In this document: positions 1 to 7,834 of the stretch, one piece after another
How the letters are laid out: each line of letters begins with the position of its first letter
Position numbering within the stretch: the first letter of the stretch is position 1
Assembly (NCBI RefSeq): GCF_001281385.1
Contig: NZ_CP006911.1
Span: 1,550,001 to 1,614,000, forward strand
Length of the DNA stretch: 64,000 bases
Reading direction: 5' to 3'
From: Candidatus Pseudothioglobus singularis PS1
GTDB taxonomy: Bacteria > Pseudomonadota > Gammaproteobacteria > PS1 > Pseudothioglobaceae
Notes under the pieces: model-generated
Seen by the model: the letters and a program-made list of their open reading frames with translations, nothing else
Databases searched by the model: none
What the model was told of the DNA's origin: nothing
Position numbers and translations under genes: made by a program

Positions 1-923
1 AGTGCGCTTTTTGAAACAATTTGCCCGCCCGACTCAACAATACTATAGACCGCAGCTAATGGGCCAATTGCATTTGCAACATCATTTGATCCATGAGCAA
101 AAGCCATTGAGCAAGCTGTAATTACCATCAGTCCGCCAAATAGTTTCTCCATATTTGCATAGGAGAACTCATTATCATCTTCGGGGTTGGTTTTAATTCG
201 CCTAATAATAATTGCGGCAATGATGGCTGCAAGAATTCCAACTAAAGTTGCAATCATCATGCTTGTTGGAAGGTCCTTACCGAGATGTTTTAAAGAGTCA
301 ACATGCTTGAGTCCTTTTAATAGAGTGACCAATGAGAGGACAAATCCTACAAAAAAAACGTAGAAAGGGAGGTATTTTTTTGCATTTTCAAGTGGCTGCT
401 CTGTATCTATTACTAGGCGCTGTAAGCTTTTAAATATCAAAATAGCCATTGTTCCTGCAATAAGTGGTGAGACCACCCAACTTGCAATAATGGCATACAC
501 TTTATCCCATGATACAGCCTCTATACCAACTCCAACTGCTCCAAAACCAACGATTGCACCAACGATTGAGTGTGTTGTGGATACTGGCCAACCAAGAGAT
601 GAGGCAATTAAAAGCCAAGTCGCTGCAGCCAATAGAGATGCAAGCATTCCATATACTAATAATTCTGGATTATTTGTAAATGCTCCTGCATCAAGAATAC
701 CTTTACGGACAGTTGCAGTGACCTCTCCACCAGCCAAAACAGCTCCTGCAAATTCGAAAATGACTGCGATAATGACAGCCTGTTTGAAAGTTATAGCACC
801 AGAGCCAACAGAAGTCCCCATTGCGTTTGCAACATCATTGGCACCAATGCCCCAGGCCATAAACAGGCCAAATCCAATAGCCAACATGATAAGAATATCT
901 CTATTTTGAACGATAATTTCCAT
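1..923 (-). CDS. pitA: PiT-family inorganic phosphate permease, C-terminus cut by window edge
   Basis: Low-affinity phosphate (probably metal-phosphate/H+ or Na+) transporter of the inner membrane. Reading the minus strand from the ATG at 923 gives a continuous hydrophobic frame to base 1 without a stop, so about 307 residues are visible and the C-terminus is missing. Both signature repeats of the PiT family are present: GANDVANAMGTS near the N-terminus and HGSNDVANAIGPLAA near the visible end, in the usual inverted-duplicated arrangement. An AGGGGG Shine-Dalgarno lies a few bases before the ATG and overlaps the stop region of the PhoU-like gene upstream, so the two are translated from one message. 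The pairing of a DUF47/PhoU-like protein with a PiT permease is a common arrangement. Family identity is firm; ion coupling is not visible. Confidence 0.93.
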   Translation of the reverse strand, partial: MEIIVQNRDILIMLAIGFGLFMAWGIGANDVANAMGTSVGSGAITFKQAVIIAVIFEFAGAVLAGGEVTATVRKGILDAGAFTNNPELLVYGMLASLLAAATWLLIASSLGWPVSTTHSIVGAIVGFGAVGVGIEAVSWDKVYAIIASWVVSPLIAGTMAILIFKSLQRLVIDTEQPLENAKKYLPFYVFFVGFVLSLVTLLKGLKHVDSLKHLGKDLPTSMMIATLVGILAAIIAAIIIRRIKTNPEDDNEFSYANMEKLFGGLMVITACSMAFAHGSNDVANAIGPLAAVYSIVESGGQIVSKSA

Positions 924-933
924 TGTTAGCCCC

Positions 934-1614
934 CTACTTTGTCAACATAACTTCAAAACGCGATCCAACCTTTTGGGCAGCATCAGCAGTCTCACCAAGC
1001 CACTCTATGGCTCGATAATAAAACATTACATCTATAGGTGGTAATTCGGCCTCAAGCAGATAAAGCTTTTTTCTAATAATTTCTTGAGCAACATCTGTCT
1101 CATGTTCCAATTCGTTGACTTTCTTAATCATCTTGTCAACAATTTTTCGCTCTCTAGAACTAAACGCAGTCTCTAAGAGCTCATCCAATTCATTAATTGC
1201 AACCAAGGCGGCCGCTGAAGTTTTAATGCATAGCTTAGATAATTCTAAAAAGTCTTCTGCAAACGCTTTTGGAAAGTGCATTTTTCTCGACATCATCAAG
1301 CCTGAAAGGTCTTTTGTAATGTTGGCAATAGAGTCCTGAATTAGCAAAACATCCAGTAAATCCCTTCTAGAGAAAGGCATCATAAATGTACTTGGCAAAT
1401 TCATTCTTAGTTTTTTCTTAAGAACATCTGCTTTCTGTTCTTTTTTGCCAATTGATAGATGAGCTGATTGAGCCTTTTCCCAATCTTCAGTATTAGCCGC
1501 TTTAGCAAAAACTCCAAACTCTTTTAAGCATGAATGAACCTGTTTCATGTGCTGCTGTAATGGGCTTATTGGTGACTTTCCAAATAGGCTAGTTATGTTG
1601 TCTTTTCCAGTCAT
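934..1614 (-). CDS. PhoU-like DUF47 (TIGR00153-type) phosphate transport accessory protein
   Basis: 226-residue, all-helical, soluble, charged protein of the DUF47 family, distantly related to PhoU. The N-terminal SLFGKSPISPLQQHM segment and the spaced acidic helices (for example LNELEHETD-like motif KVNELEHETDVAQ in the C-terminal half) are typical. These proteins sit upstream of PiT permeases and are thought to modulate phosphate uptake. The stop codon is 10 bases before the start of the PiT gene, so this is a two-gene operon. Starts at ATG 1614. The regulatory role is inferred from gene pairing; there is no catalytic motif. Confidence 0.85.
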   Translation of the reverse strand: MTGKDNITSLFGKSPISPLQQHMKQVHSCLKEFGVFAKAANTEDWEKAQSAHLSIGKKEQKADVLKKKLRMNLPSTFMMPFSRRDLLDVLLIQDSIANITKDLSGLMMSRKMHFPKAFAEDFLELSKLCIKTSAAALVAINELDELLETAFSSRERKIVDKMIKKVNELEHETDVAQEIIRKKLYLLEAELPPIDVMFYYRAIEWLGETADAAQKVGSRFEVMLTK

Positions 1615-1869
1615 ATCTCTAATCTACTCCGTATATAGTTTAAAGGTAAAAAAATACTACAAAATAACTCAAAATTTCTTTGGCAGTTGAAGCCAAAATG
1701 CGCATTATAACGAATTGAATTCAAATTTAGGTTGCTTTTTATTACAACAAGAAGTGTATTTAGTATCATTCAACCTCTTCATTATAGCTGAGTTGTTAAG
1801 CCTTAGTATTAAGGTACTAGAGAGAGCCCTTAGTTTTTCTGTAGTTGAATATTATTCAAACCGGATAGA

Positions 1870-2280
1870 TTATTTATCGAAAGAGTAATTATTTATAAAT
1901 GGCAATAATTTACTTTTAATCTCCTCAAAACAAAGCTCAAATGCCTCATATTCTTTCCCATCTGGATCATCAAAGCCGATATGAGTCACAGGAGTATTGC
2001 CAGGGAAAACGGGACAGGTTTGACTTGCATTCTCACAAACCGTAATCACTAGATCAAATTCAATTTGCTCTAAATCTTTGATGGGCTTAGAGTGGTAATG
2101 ATCTCTCCAAATACCTTTAGATTGAAGTATTTTTTTTGCACTTGGATTAACCATGCCGCTGGCAGAAACGCCACTTGAGTATGCTGCAATTTTTCCATCA
2201 AAAGTACGATTAATGAGGGCCTCTGCAATAATACTTCTGCAACTATTACCGGTACATAAAACCAATACTTTCTTTGCCAT
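1870..2280 (-). CDS. arsC: arsenate reductase, thioredoxin-coupled (low-molecular-weight phosphatase fold)
   Basis: 136-residue cytoplasmic enzyme reducing arsenate to arsenite. The N-terminal P-loop VLCTGNSCRS carries the nucleophile Cys9, and the relay cysteines Cys82 and Cys89 sit in VCENASQTCP, the triple-cysteine layout of the Staphylococcus/Bacillus thioredoxin-coupled ArsC class rather than the glutaredoxin-coupled E. coli class. Length matches the family (about 130-140). It lies 9 bases after the aquaporin gene's stop on the same strand, so aquaporin-arsC form an operon. Arsenate enters through phosphate carriers, and a PiT permease lies next door. No arsR or arsenite pump is in the window. 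Confidence 0.9.
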   Translation of the reverse strand: MAKKVLVLCTGNSCRSIIAEALINRTFDGKIAAYSSGVSASGMVNPSAKKILQSKGIWRDHYHSKPIKDLEQIEFDLVITVCENASQTCPVFPGNTPVTHIGFDDPDGKEYEAFELCFEEIKSKLLPFINNYSFDK

Positions 2281-2289
2281 AGTTAATTC

Positions 2290-2958
2290 TTATGAGTCTG
2301 ATTTAAAAACTTTCAGAAAAACTAAAGCTGCACATACCGCTCCCAAAATTGTTGCGACAATATAAAGCCATAGATGCTCAAAGTTTCCACTGACAAGGGC
2401 CGGTGCTATACTTCTTGCAGGATTCATGCTTGCACCTGTTATTGGTCCAGCAAACATCGATTCGAGTCCTACTGTGAGTCCAATTGCTAATCCTGCGAAA
2501 TCCTTTGTCGCCTTGCCATGAACTGCTGAAGAACAAATGACAATCATCAGAATAAAGGTGAGGATAAACTCAAAACCAAAAGATTGCGAAGCAGAGCCAC
2601 TTGGAAGGGTTGCCCCAAGATAGCTCACGTCTGACACTAAAACAAAATTTTCTCTCAAAAGTAAATAAAGGGCTAAGCTTGCAAGAACTCCACCAAGTAT
2701 TTGTGCTGAAATATATGGGATAACATTTTTTCGTTCAAATTCACCCATTGACCAAAAAGCAACTGTCACAGCTGGATTGAAGTGAGCGCCAGAGACATGT
2801 GCAAAGCTATAAATTAATGCAACGATAACAAACCCAAAAGTTAGGGCAATACCGACATGTCCAATTGCGTTAGCAATGTCGTTAATAATGATGGCCCCAG
2901 TTCCTGCAAACACAAGAATAAAAGTTCCAATTAATTCTGCAATTAGTTTTTTTTGCAT
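2290..2958 (-). CDS. MIP-family aquaporin/aquaglyceroporin, probable arsenite channel
   Basis: About 222 residues with six predicted membrane helices and the two half-helix NPA motifs: HFNPAVTVAFW (NPA at about 61-63) and SMNPARSIAPA (about 179-181). The open frame extends upstream to a TTG at 2976, but the first ATG is at 2958 and begins directly at the conserved KKLIAELIGTF segment, so I use 2958. Neither start has a convincing ribosome binding site. Generic function is water or small neutral solute passage. Its position just before arsC suggests the AqpS-type role in which arsenite made by ArsC leaves through the channel. General AqpZ-like water channel function is the alternative. Confidence 0.85.
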   Translation of the reverse strand: MQKKLIAELIGTFILVFAGTGAIIINDIANAIGHVGIALTFGFVIVALIYSFAHVSGAHFNPAVTVAFWSMGEFERKNVIPYISAQILGGVLASLALYLLLRENFVLVSDVSYLGATLPSGSASQSFGFEFILTFILMIVICSSAVHGKATKDFAGLAIGLTVGLESMFAGPITGASMNPARSIAPALVSGNFEHLWLYIVATILGAVCAALVFLKVFKSDS

Positions 2959-3141
2959 ACTATTTATTTTGCTCAATCTAACTAAAAAAATAAATCATCA
3001 TAATGGGTCAATATTTCTGCTTTATGACAAATGAAGTTTAAATTTGGAGTCTAAGAATTTAAAGGGTAACATTATACAAAATATTTGAAATAATTAATTC
3101 ATAGTATCAATTATTTCGAGATAAAAACGTACCCAATTAGA

Positions 3142-4497
3142 ATGAATACTGCAATTATATTAGCTGCTGGACAAGGCACTCGAATGAACTCTCAGACGGC
3201 TAAAGTTCTTCACAAAGTCGGCAACAAGAGTCTTCTTCAACACGTCATTGATGCATCTCGCCCTCTAGTCAATTCTATTAATGTAATTATTGGACATCAC
3301 TCAGAATCTGTCAAAAAAACAACTTCAAATGACGACATTAACTGGGTTAATCAAAAAGAGCAGCTTGGAACAGGTCATGCTGTTAAACAAGCAATCCCTC
3401 ATATCAATGACAACTTAATCTGTTTAATTTTATATGGTGATGTGCCCCTTATCAAAACTGAGACACTTCAAATACTGACTGACAAAGCAGAATCTTCAGG
3501 CTTTTCCCTGTTGAGTGTTATGATGGAAAATCCCTTTGGGTATGGCAGAATTATTAGGGATTCAAATAATTCTATTTTGTCAATTGTTGAACAAAAAGAT
3601 GCGAGCAAAGATGAACTTCAGGTCAGAGAAATTAATACAGGGATCATGGCAATCAGAGGCTCAATCTTAAAAAAATATTTAAAAGAATTAGAGCCAAATA
3701 ATTCCCAAGGAGAGCTTTATCTGACTGATATAGTTGAAAAAGCAGTTAAAGATAATGTTAATATTGCTTCATTTATATGTGAAAGTGTGGCAGAAGTTAT
3801 GGGAATTAACGACAAAAATCAATTGTCACAAGCTGAAAGAGCATACCAACAGAATAAAGCTAGTGATTTAATGTCAAAAGGTTTAACCATCATGGATCCA
3901 AAACGATTTGATTGTCGAGGTGAGTTGAGCTTTAAAGATGACTGCGTTATAGATGTGAATGTGGTATTTGAAGGTGATAATGATTTAGGTAAAAATGTTT
4001 TAATTTCGCCTAATTGTATTATAAAAGCGTCTAAAATCGGCGATAATACTCATATACTCGCAAACTCAATTATTGAAAATGCTGTCATTGGATCCAATGC
4101 TTCGATTGGCCCTTTCGCACGAATACGTCCTGAAACTAAGATAGGTAATCATTCAAAAATTGGTAACTTTGTTGAAGTTAAAAAGTCATCTATTGAGAAT
4201 AATTCAAAAGTCTCACATTTAAGCTACATTGGCGATAGCAAGATAGGAAACGATGTCAATGTTGGGGCTGGCGTTATTACATGTAACTATGATGGTATTA
4301 ATAAATTTCAAACTGAGATTAAAGATGGGGCTTTTGTAGGTTCCAACAGTCAGTTGGTCGCCCCGGTCACTATCGGGAAAAATGCAACAATTGGTGCTGG
4401 CTCCACTATAACTCAGAATACGCCAGACGGTCAACTCACTCTGAGTCGAAATAAGCAGTCCACCATTAGTAAATGGAAACGACCTCTTAAGAAGTAA
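3142..4497 (+). CDS. glmU: bifunctional UDP-GlcNAc pyrophosphorylase / glucosamine-1-phosphate acetyltransferase
   Basis: 451 residues, close to the E. coli length of 456. The uridyltransferase half has LAAGQGTRM (7-15), GTGHA (76-80) and YGDVPL (98-103). The C-terminal half is a left-handed beta-helix of hexapeptide repeats from about 250, with the catalytic His359 in KVSHLSYIGD. It acetylates GlcN-1-P and then makes UDP-GlcNAc for peptidoglycan and LPS in the cytoplasm. It stands without glmS here; the next gene, an MFS transporter, follows after 27 bases on the same strand. The ATG has no clear Shine-Dalgarno. Confidence 0.97.
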   Translation: MNTAIILAAGQGTRMNSQTAKVLHKVGNKSLLQHVIDASRPLVNSINVIIGHHSESVKKTTSNDDINWVNQKEQLGTGHAVKQAIPHINDNLICLILYGDVPLIKTETLQILTDKAESSGFSLLSVMMENPFGYGRIIRDSNNSILSIVEQKDASKDELQVREINTGIMAIRGSILKKYLKELEPNNSQGELYLTDIVEKAVKDNVNIASFICESVAEVMGINDKNQLSQAERAYQQNKASDLMSKGLTIMDPKRFDCRGELSFKDDCVIDVNVVFEGDNDLGKNVLISPNCIIKASKIGDNTHILANSIIENAVIGSNASIGPFARIRPETKIGNHSKIGNFVEVKKSSIENNSKVSHLSYIGDSKIGNDVNVGAGVITCNYDGINKFQTEIKDGAFVGSNSQLVAPVTIGKNATIGAGSTITQNTPDGQLTLSRNKQSTISKWKRPLKK

Positions 4498-4524
4498 TAT
4501 CTATCTCATAAAGGATACATCTGA

Positions 4525-5691
4525 ATGTTTAACCTACCAAAAAATGTATGGATACTGACCGCTTGTCAGTCCTTGTTTATGTCTCTGAGTGTTTTTATTG
4601 TTTTTGTAGCGGGCATTATTGGTAGTAACCTTTCACCAGTAAAAAGCCTGTCTACTTTACCTGTTGCGACTATTGTTGTAGGAACTGCGGTAAGTGTTAT
4701 TCCAGTGATAAGACTGATGTCAGTATTTGGCAGAAAAAAGGTTTTTTTAAGTGCCTGCCTTTACACAATTTTATTGATTTCTCTTTGTATCTTTTCAATC
4801 ACTAAAGAAATGTTTTTTCTTTTTAGCTTTTCTAGCTTCTGCCTTGGCGCCAGTGTGGCAACCATGATGCAATTTAGGTTCGCTGCCATTGAGAGTGTTG
4901 AACCTGAAAAAAGACCGTCAGCTACTGCGGTTGTTCTTCTTGGTGGATTAATTTCAGCCTTCCTTGGAACCGAAGTTGCAACTTTAGGCAAGAATTATTT
5001 TGAGACTGACTTTGTGGGATCTTTCGTTCTGCTGGCGTTTTTATTTGTAATTGCTTTCATTTTGATGACTTTTTTTCAGCCAGCTGTTAAGTTTAAAGAG
5101 CAAGTAGATGAGTCAAAAAGATCATTAGTCGAGATTGTCAAACAAGGATCTTTTATAGTCGCTGTATGTGCAGCAACTACTGGATATGTCGTTATGAGTT
5201 TCATTATGACTGCGACTCCTGTAAGTATGCACGTCATGGATGGCCACTCTCTTCACCATACTAAGGTAGTTCTGCAAAGTCATGTCATTGCAATGTTTCT
5301 CCCTTCTCTATTCACTGCAATAATTGTTCGATATATAGGGTTAACCCGTATGATGCTTTTAGGCATTTTATTATTCTTTATCTCGGTAATCATTGCCTTT
5401 ATGAGCCATGCACTTACTAATTATTGGTGGTCATTGGTGCTGCTAGGACTGGGATGGAATTTTCTATTTATTGGTGGTACAAATTTACTCCCAAGGTCTT
5501 ACAATGAGAATGAAAAGTTTAAAGTTCAATCTATCAATGATTTTTTAATATTTGGTCTACAAGCCCTTGCTGCACTCTCAGCGGGATGGTTTGTATTTAA
5601 TTTTAGCTGGGAAGTTGTTCTTCTTTCGGTGATCCCACTTCTTTTAATGCAATTGGTTCTGCTCTTGTGGTGGCTAAAGAAGAATGGTTAA
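4525..5691 (+). CDS. MFS transporter, substrate unknown
   Basis: 388 residues with about 11-12 hydrophobic segments, preceded by AAGGA ten or so bases before the ATG. The FGRKKVF loop after the second or third helix is the MFS cytoplasmic loop motif, and the central loop (about residues 185-205) is charged as usual. A histidine-bearing stretch GHSLHHTKVVLQSH opens the second half. No drug-efflux or sugar-specific motif is recognised, so the substrate is not called. It follows glmU by 27 bases but the TauD-like gene after it has its own -10-like TATAAT, so co-transcription with glmU is possible and functional linkage is not implied. Confidence 0.8.
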   Translation: MFNLPKNVWILTACQSLFMSLSVFIVFVAGIIGSNLSPVKSLSTLPVATIVVGTAVSVIPVIRLMSVFGRKKVFLSACLYTILLISLCIFSITKEMFFLFSFSSFCLGASVATMMQFRFAAIESVEPEKRPSATAVVLLGGLISAFLGTEVATLGKNYFETDFVGSFVLLAFLFVIAFILMTFFQPAVKFKEQVDESKRSLVEIVKQGSFIVAVCAATTGYVVMSFIMTATPVSMHVMDGHSLHHTKVVLQSHVIAMFLPSLFTAIIVRYIGLTRMMLLGILLFFISVIIAFMSHALTNYWWSLVLLGLGWNFLFIGGTNLLPRSYNENEKFKVQSINDFLIFGLQALAALSAGWFVFNFSWEVVLLSVIPLLLMQLVLLLWWLKKNG

Positions 5692-5744
5692 TTCTAATCA
5701 GTTTTTTTCTTTTATAATGCAACAAAATCTTATTGGAGTTATGA

Positions 5745-6575
5745 ATGTTTGAGGTTAGACCACTCACGCCATCAATTGGAGCTGAGATTTCAGGTATCTC
5801 TCTTAATGATGAATTAAATGATGATGCTATCGAGCAAGTATATAACTCTCTTATTAAACATCAGGTCATTTTTTTTAGAAATCAAAACCTTTCGCCAGAC
5901 TCACATCTTAAATTAGCAGAAAGTCTTGGAGAGATTGATCCTGGGCACCCCGTTTATCCTCATGTAGATGGCTATCAAAGTATTGTTTTACTGAGGAATG
6001 ATGCTAATAATAGGCCTGATACTGCTGACTGGCATAAAGATTTGACTTTTAAAGCAAATCCGCCTTTTGCTAGCATACTCCATGGGATAAAAGTTCCTAA
6101 GTCTGGTGGTGATACACTTTGGGCAAGCATGAGTGCTGCCTATGATCAGCTACCAGATGGCTGGAAAGATTATTTGGAGGGCCTTGAGGCGATCCATGAT
6201 ATGGGGACATTTCGCAACGATTACTATAAAGAAGGTGGCGTTGAGTCAATTAATAATGCTCTGAAATCTGTTGGCTCAGCAGTTCATAAAGTCATAGATA
6301 CTCACCCAATTTCTGGCCTTAAATATATTAATGTTAATCAGTCATTTACACGAAATATCGTTAATGAAAATCAAGGTCCAAGTGATCATGTGTTGCAGTT
6401 TTTATATCAGCATATGAATAAGCCTGAGTTCCAAGTGAGGTTTCACTGGGAAGATGACTCTGTTGCCATTTGGGATAATCGAATAACCCAGCATTATGCG
6501 GTATGTGACTACTTGCCTGAATTAAGGCATATGCAACGAATCACGGTTATTAACGATAAAAGGGATAAATCTTAG
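5745..6575 (+). CDS. TauD/TfdA-family Fe(II)/2-oxoglutarate dioxygenase
   Basis: 276 residues, the usual family length. Iron ligands are visible: the HxD motif at His97/Asp99 in DWHKDLTF, and the distal His250 in ITQHYAVCDY. Arg261 or Arg265 would bind 2-oxoglutarate. The start is ATG 5745 with GGAG six bases upstream; a nearer ATG at 5741 is out of frame and stops at once. Enzymes of this fold release sulfite from taurine or alkylsulfonates or hydroxylate other small acids. The substrate cannot be read from sequence, and no sulfonate transporter is adjacent. Convergent with the metC-like gene, 13 bases apart. Confidence 0.88.
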   Translation: MFEVRPLTPSIGAEISGISLNDELNDDAIEQVYNSLIKHQVIFFRNQNLSPDSHLKLAESLGEIDPGHPVYPHVDGYQSIVLLRNDANNRPDTADWHKDLTFKANPPFASILHGIKVPKSGGDTLWASMSAAYDQLPDGWKDYLEGLEAIHDMGTFRNDYYKEGGVESINNALKSVGSAVHKVIDTHPISGLKYINVNQSFTRNIVNENQGPSDHVLQFLYQHMNKPEFQVRFHWEDDSVAIWDNRITQHYAVCDYLPELRHMQRITVINDKRDKS

Positions 6576-6588
6576 ACTGTCAGTCACC

Positions 6589-7755
6589 CTAGCTTAAATG
6601 TGAGAAGCCCTGTTTTAAATCCTCAATAAGGTCAGTTGTATCTTCAAGTCCTATACTCAGACGAATTACATGCTTGCCATCATGAACCCATTGGCCATCT
6701 CTCTTATATGGTCTAGCAGTTAACAAACTTTTATAGCCTCCCCAGCTAAAACCAAGGGCGAACATCTCAAGCGAATTAATAAATAACGCAATTTGATCTG
6801 CGCTATAAGCCTCTTTAAATGTAAATGAAAATAAGCCTGAAGATCCTGAAAAATCTCTCTTCCATAATCCATGTTGGGGGTGTGACTCTAGGCTAGGATG
6901 AATGACACAATCTACTATATCTTGCTCATCAAGCCACCTAGCAACCTCATTTGCCGAGTTCTCATGAGCCTCCAATCGAACCTTAAGAGTTCTCAGGCCC
7001 CTAAGCGCAACATAACAGTCTTGAGGGTTTGTGTAATTCTCAACAGTCTTAAAATAGTCTGCAAATTCGTCAGCATACTGCTTATTAACCGTTGCGCAGC
7101 CCATTAGCATATCTGCGTGACCACATATATATTTAGTGACTGATTGAATTGCAATATCAGCCCCTAGATCAAGAGGCTTTAGATACAAAGGAGTAGCCCA
7201 GGTGCTGTCAATGATAGTCATAATGCCTGCTTTTTTTGCAGCCTTTACTACTTCTACAATATCTTGCATTTCAAATGTATTCGAACCTGGAGACTCTAGA
7301 AATATTAGCCTAGTTTTTTTGGTAATATAGCTACTAATCTTAGATCCAATATCTGATGGAATATGCGTTGTTTTTACATCATATTTAGAAAGAATCTTAT
7401 GACAAAACCTTGAGGTTGGGCCATACACATTATCACAAACTAAAACCTCATCACCACTTTGAGTAAAAGCCATCAAAGTACTTGTTATTGCATTAATCCC
7501 TGATGGAAATGCATAGGTTCTATGACCATTTTCAAGCTTACATATTGCCTCTTCAAAGGCTTTTTGAGTAGACAGACCATGTGTTCCATAATCTACGCCT
7601 GGATAATTACCCTCTAGGGCTAGCTGCATATCCTCAAAATTATTGAATAGTACTGTAGAGCCACTTTGAATGTCTGGGTTCACAGTTCGTATTTCACGAT
7701 CACCATACTTCTGGGTATAGTCTATCCAGCCAACATCATTACTTCGCTTTGACAT
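6589..7755 (-). CDS. metC: cystathionine beta-lyase-like PLP enzyme (Cys/Met metabolism family)
   Basis: 388 residues of the gamma-family trans-sulfuration enzymes. The PLP lysine is Lys208 in SVTKYICGHADMLMG, and the cofactor-stacking YGTHGLSTQ (56-64) and IDSTWATPL (182-190) segments are present. The N-terminal TVNPDIQSGSTVLF is typical of MetC-type cystathionine beta-lyases, which make homocysteine for methionine synthesis. A cystathionine gamma-synthase or lyase role cannot be excluded by eye. Monocistronic; convergent with the dioxygenase gene. Confidence 0.85.
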   Translation of the reverse strand: MSKRSNDVGWIDYTQKYGDREIRTVNPDIQSGSTVLFNNFEDMQLALEGNYPGVDYGTHGLSTQKAFEEAICKLENGHRTYAFPSGINAITSTLMAFTQSGDEVLVCDNVYGPTSRFCHKILSKYDVKTTHIPSDIGSKISSYITKKTRLIFLESPGSNTFEMQDIVEVVKAAKKAGIMTIIDSTWATPLYLKPLDLGADIAIQSVTKYICGHADMLMGCATVNKQYADEFADYFKTVENYTNPQDCYVALRGLRTLKVRLEAHENSANEVARWLDEQDIVDCVIHPSLESHPQHGLWKRDFSGSSGLFSFTFKEAYSADQIALFINSLEMFALGFSWGGYKSLLTARPYKRDGQWVHDGKHVIRLSIGLEDTTDLIEDLKQGFSHLS

Positions 7756-7834
7756 ATATATAATTATTTGAAGAATTGGATGCCATCATAGGAGGAATTG
7801 AATCCTTTGTCCAGCAATTTTTTTAGGGATAGCT

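Noticed and set aside
490-909. 139-residue frame on the plus strand
   Set aside because: Lies fully opposite the PiT permease, which has conserved motifs; composition is typical of a shadow frame.
1615-1869. tRNA or small RNA between the PhoU-like gene and arsC
   Set aside because: No cloverleaf or strong stem is visible in this 255-base A+T-rich gap; it probably only holds the promoter of the PhoU-like/PiT operon.
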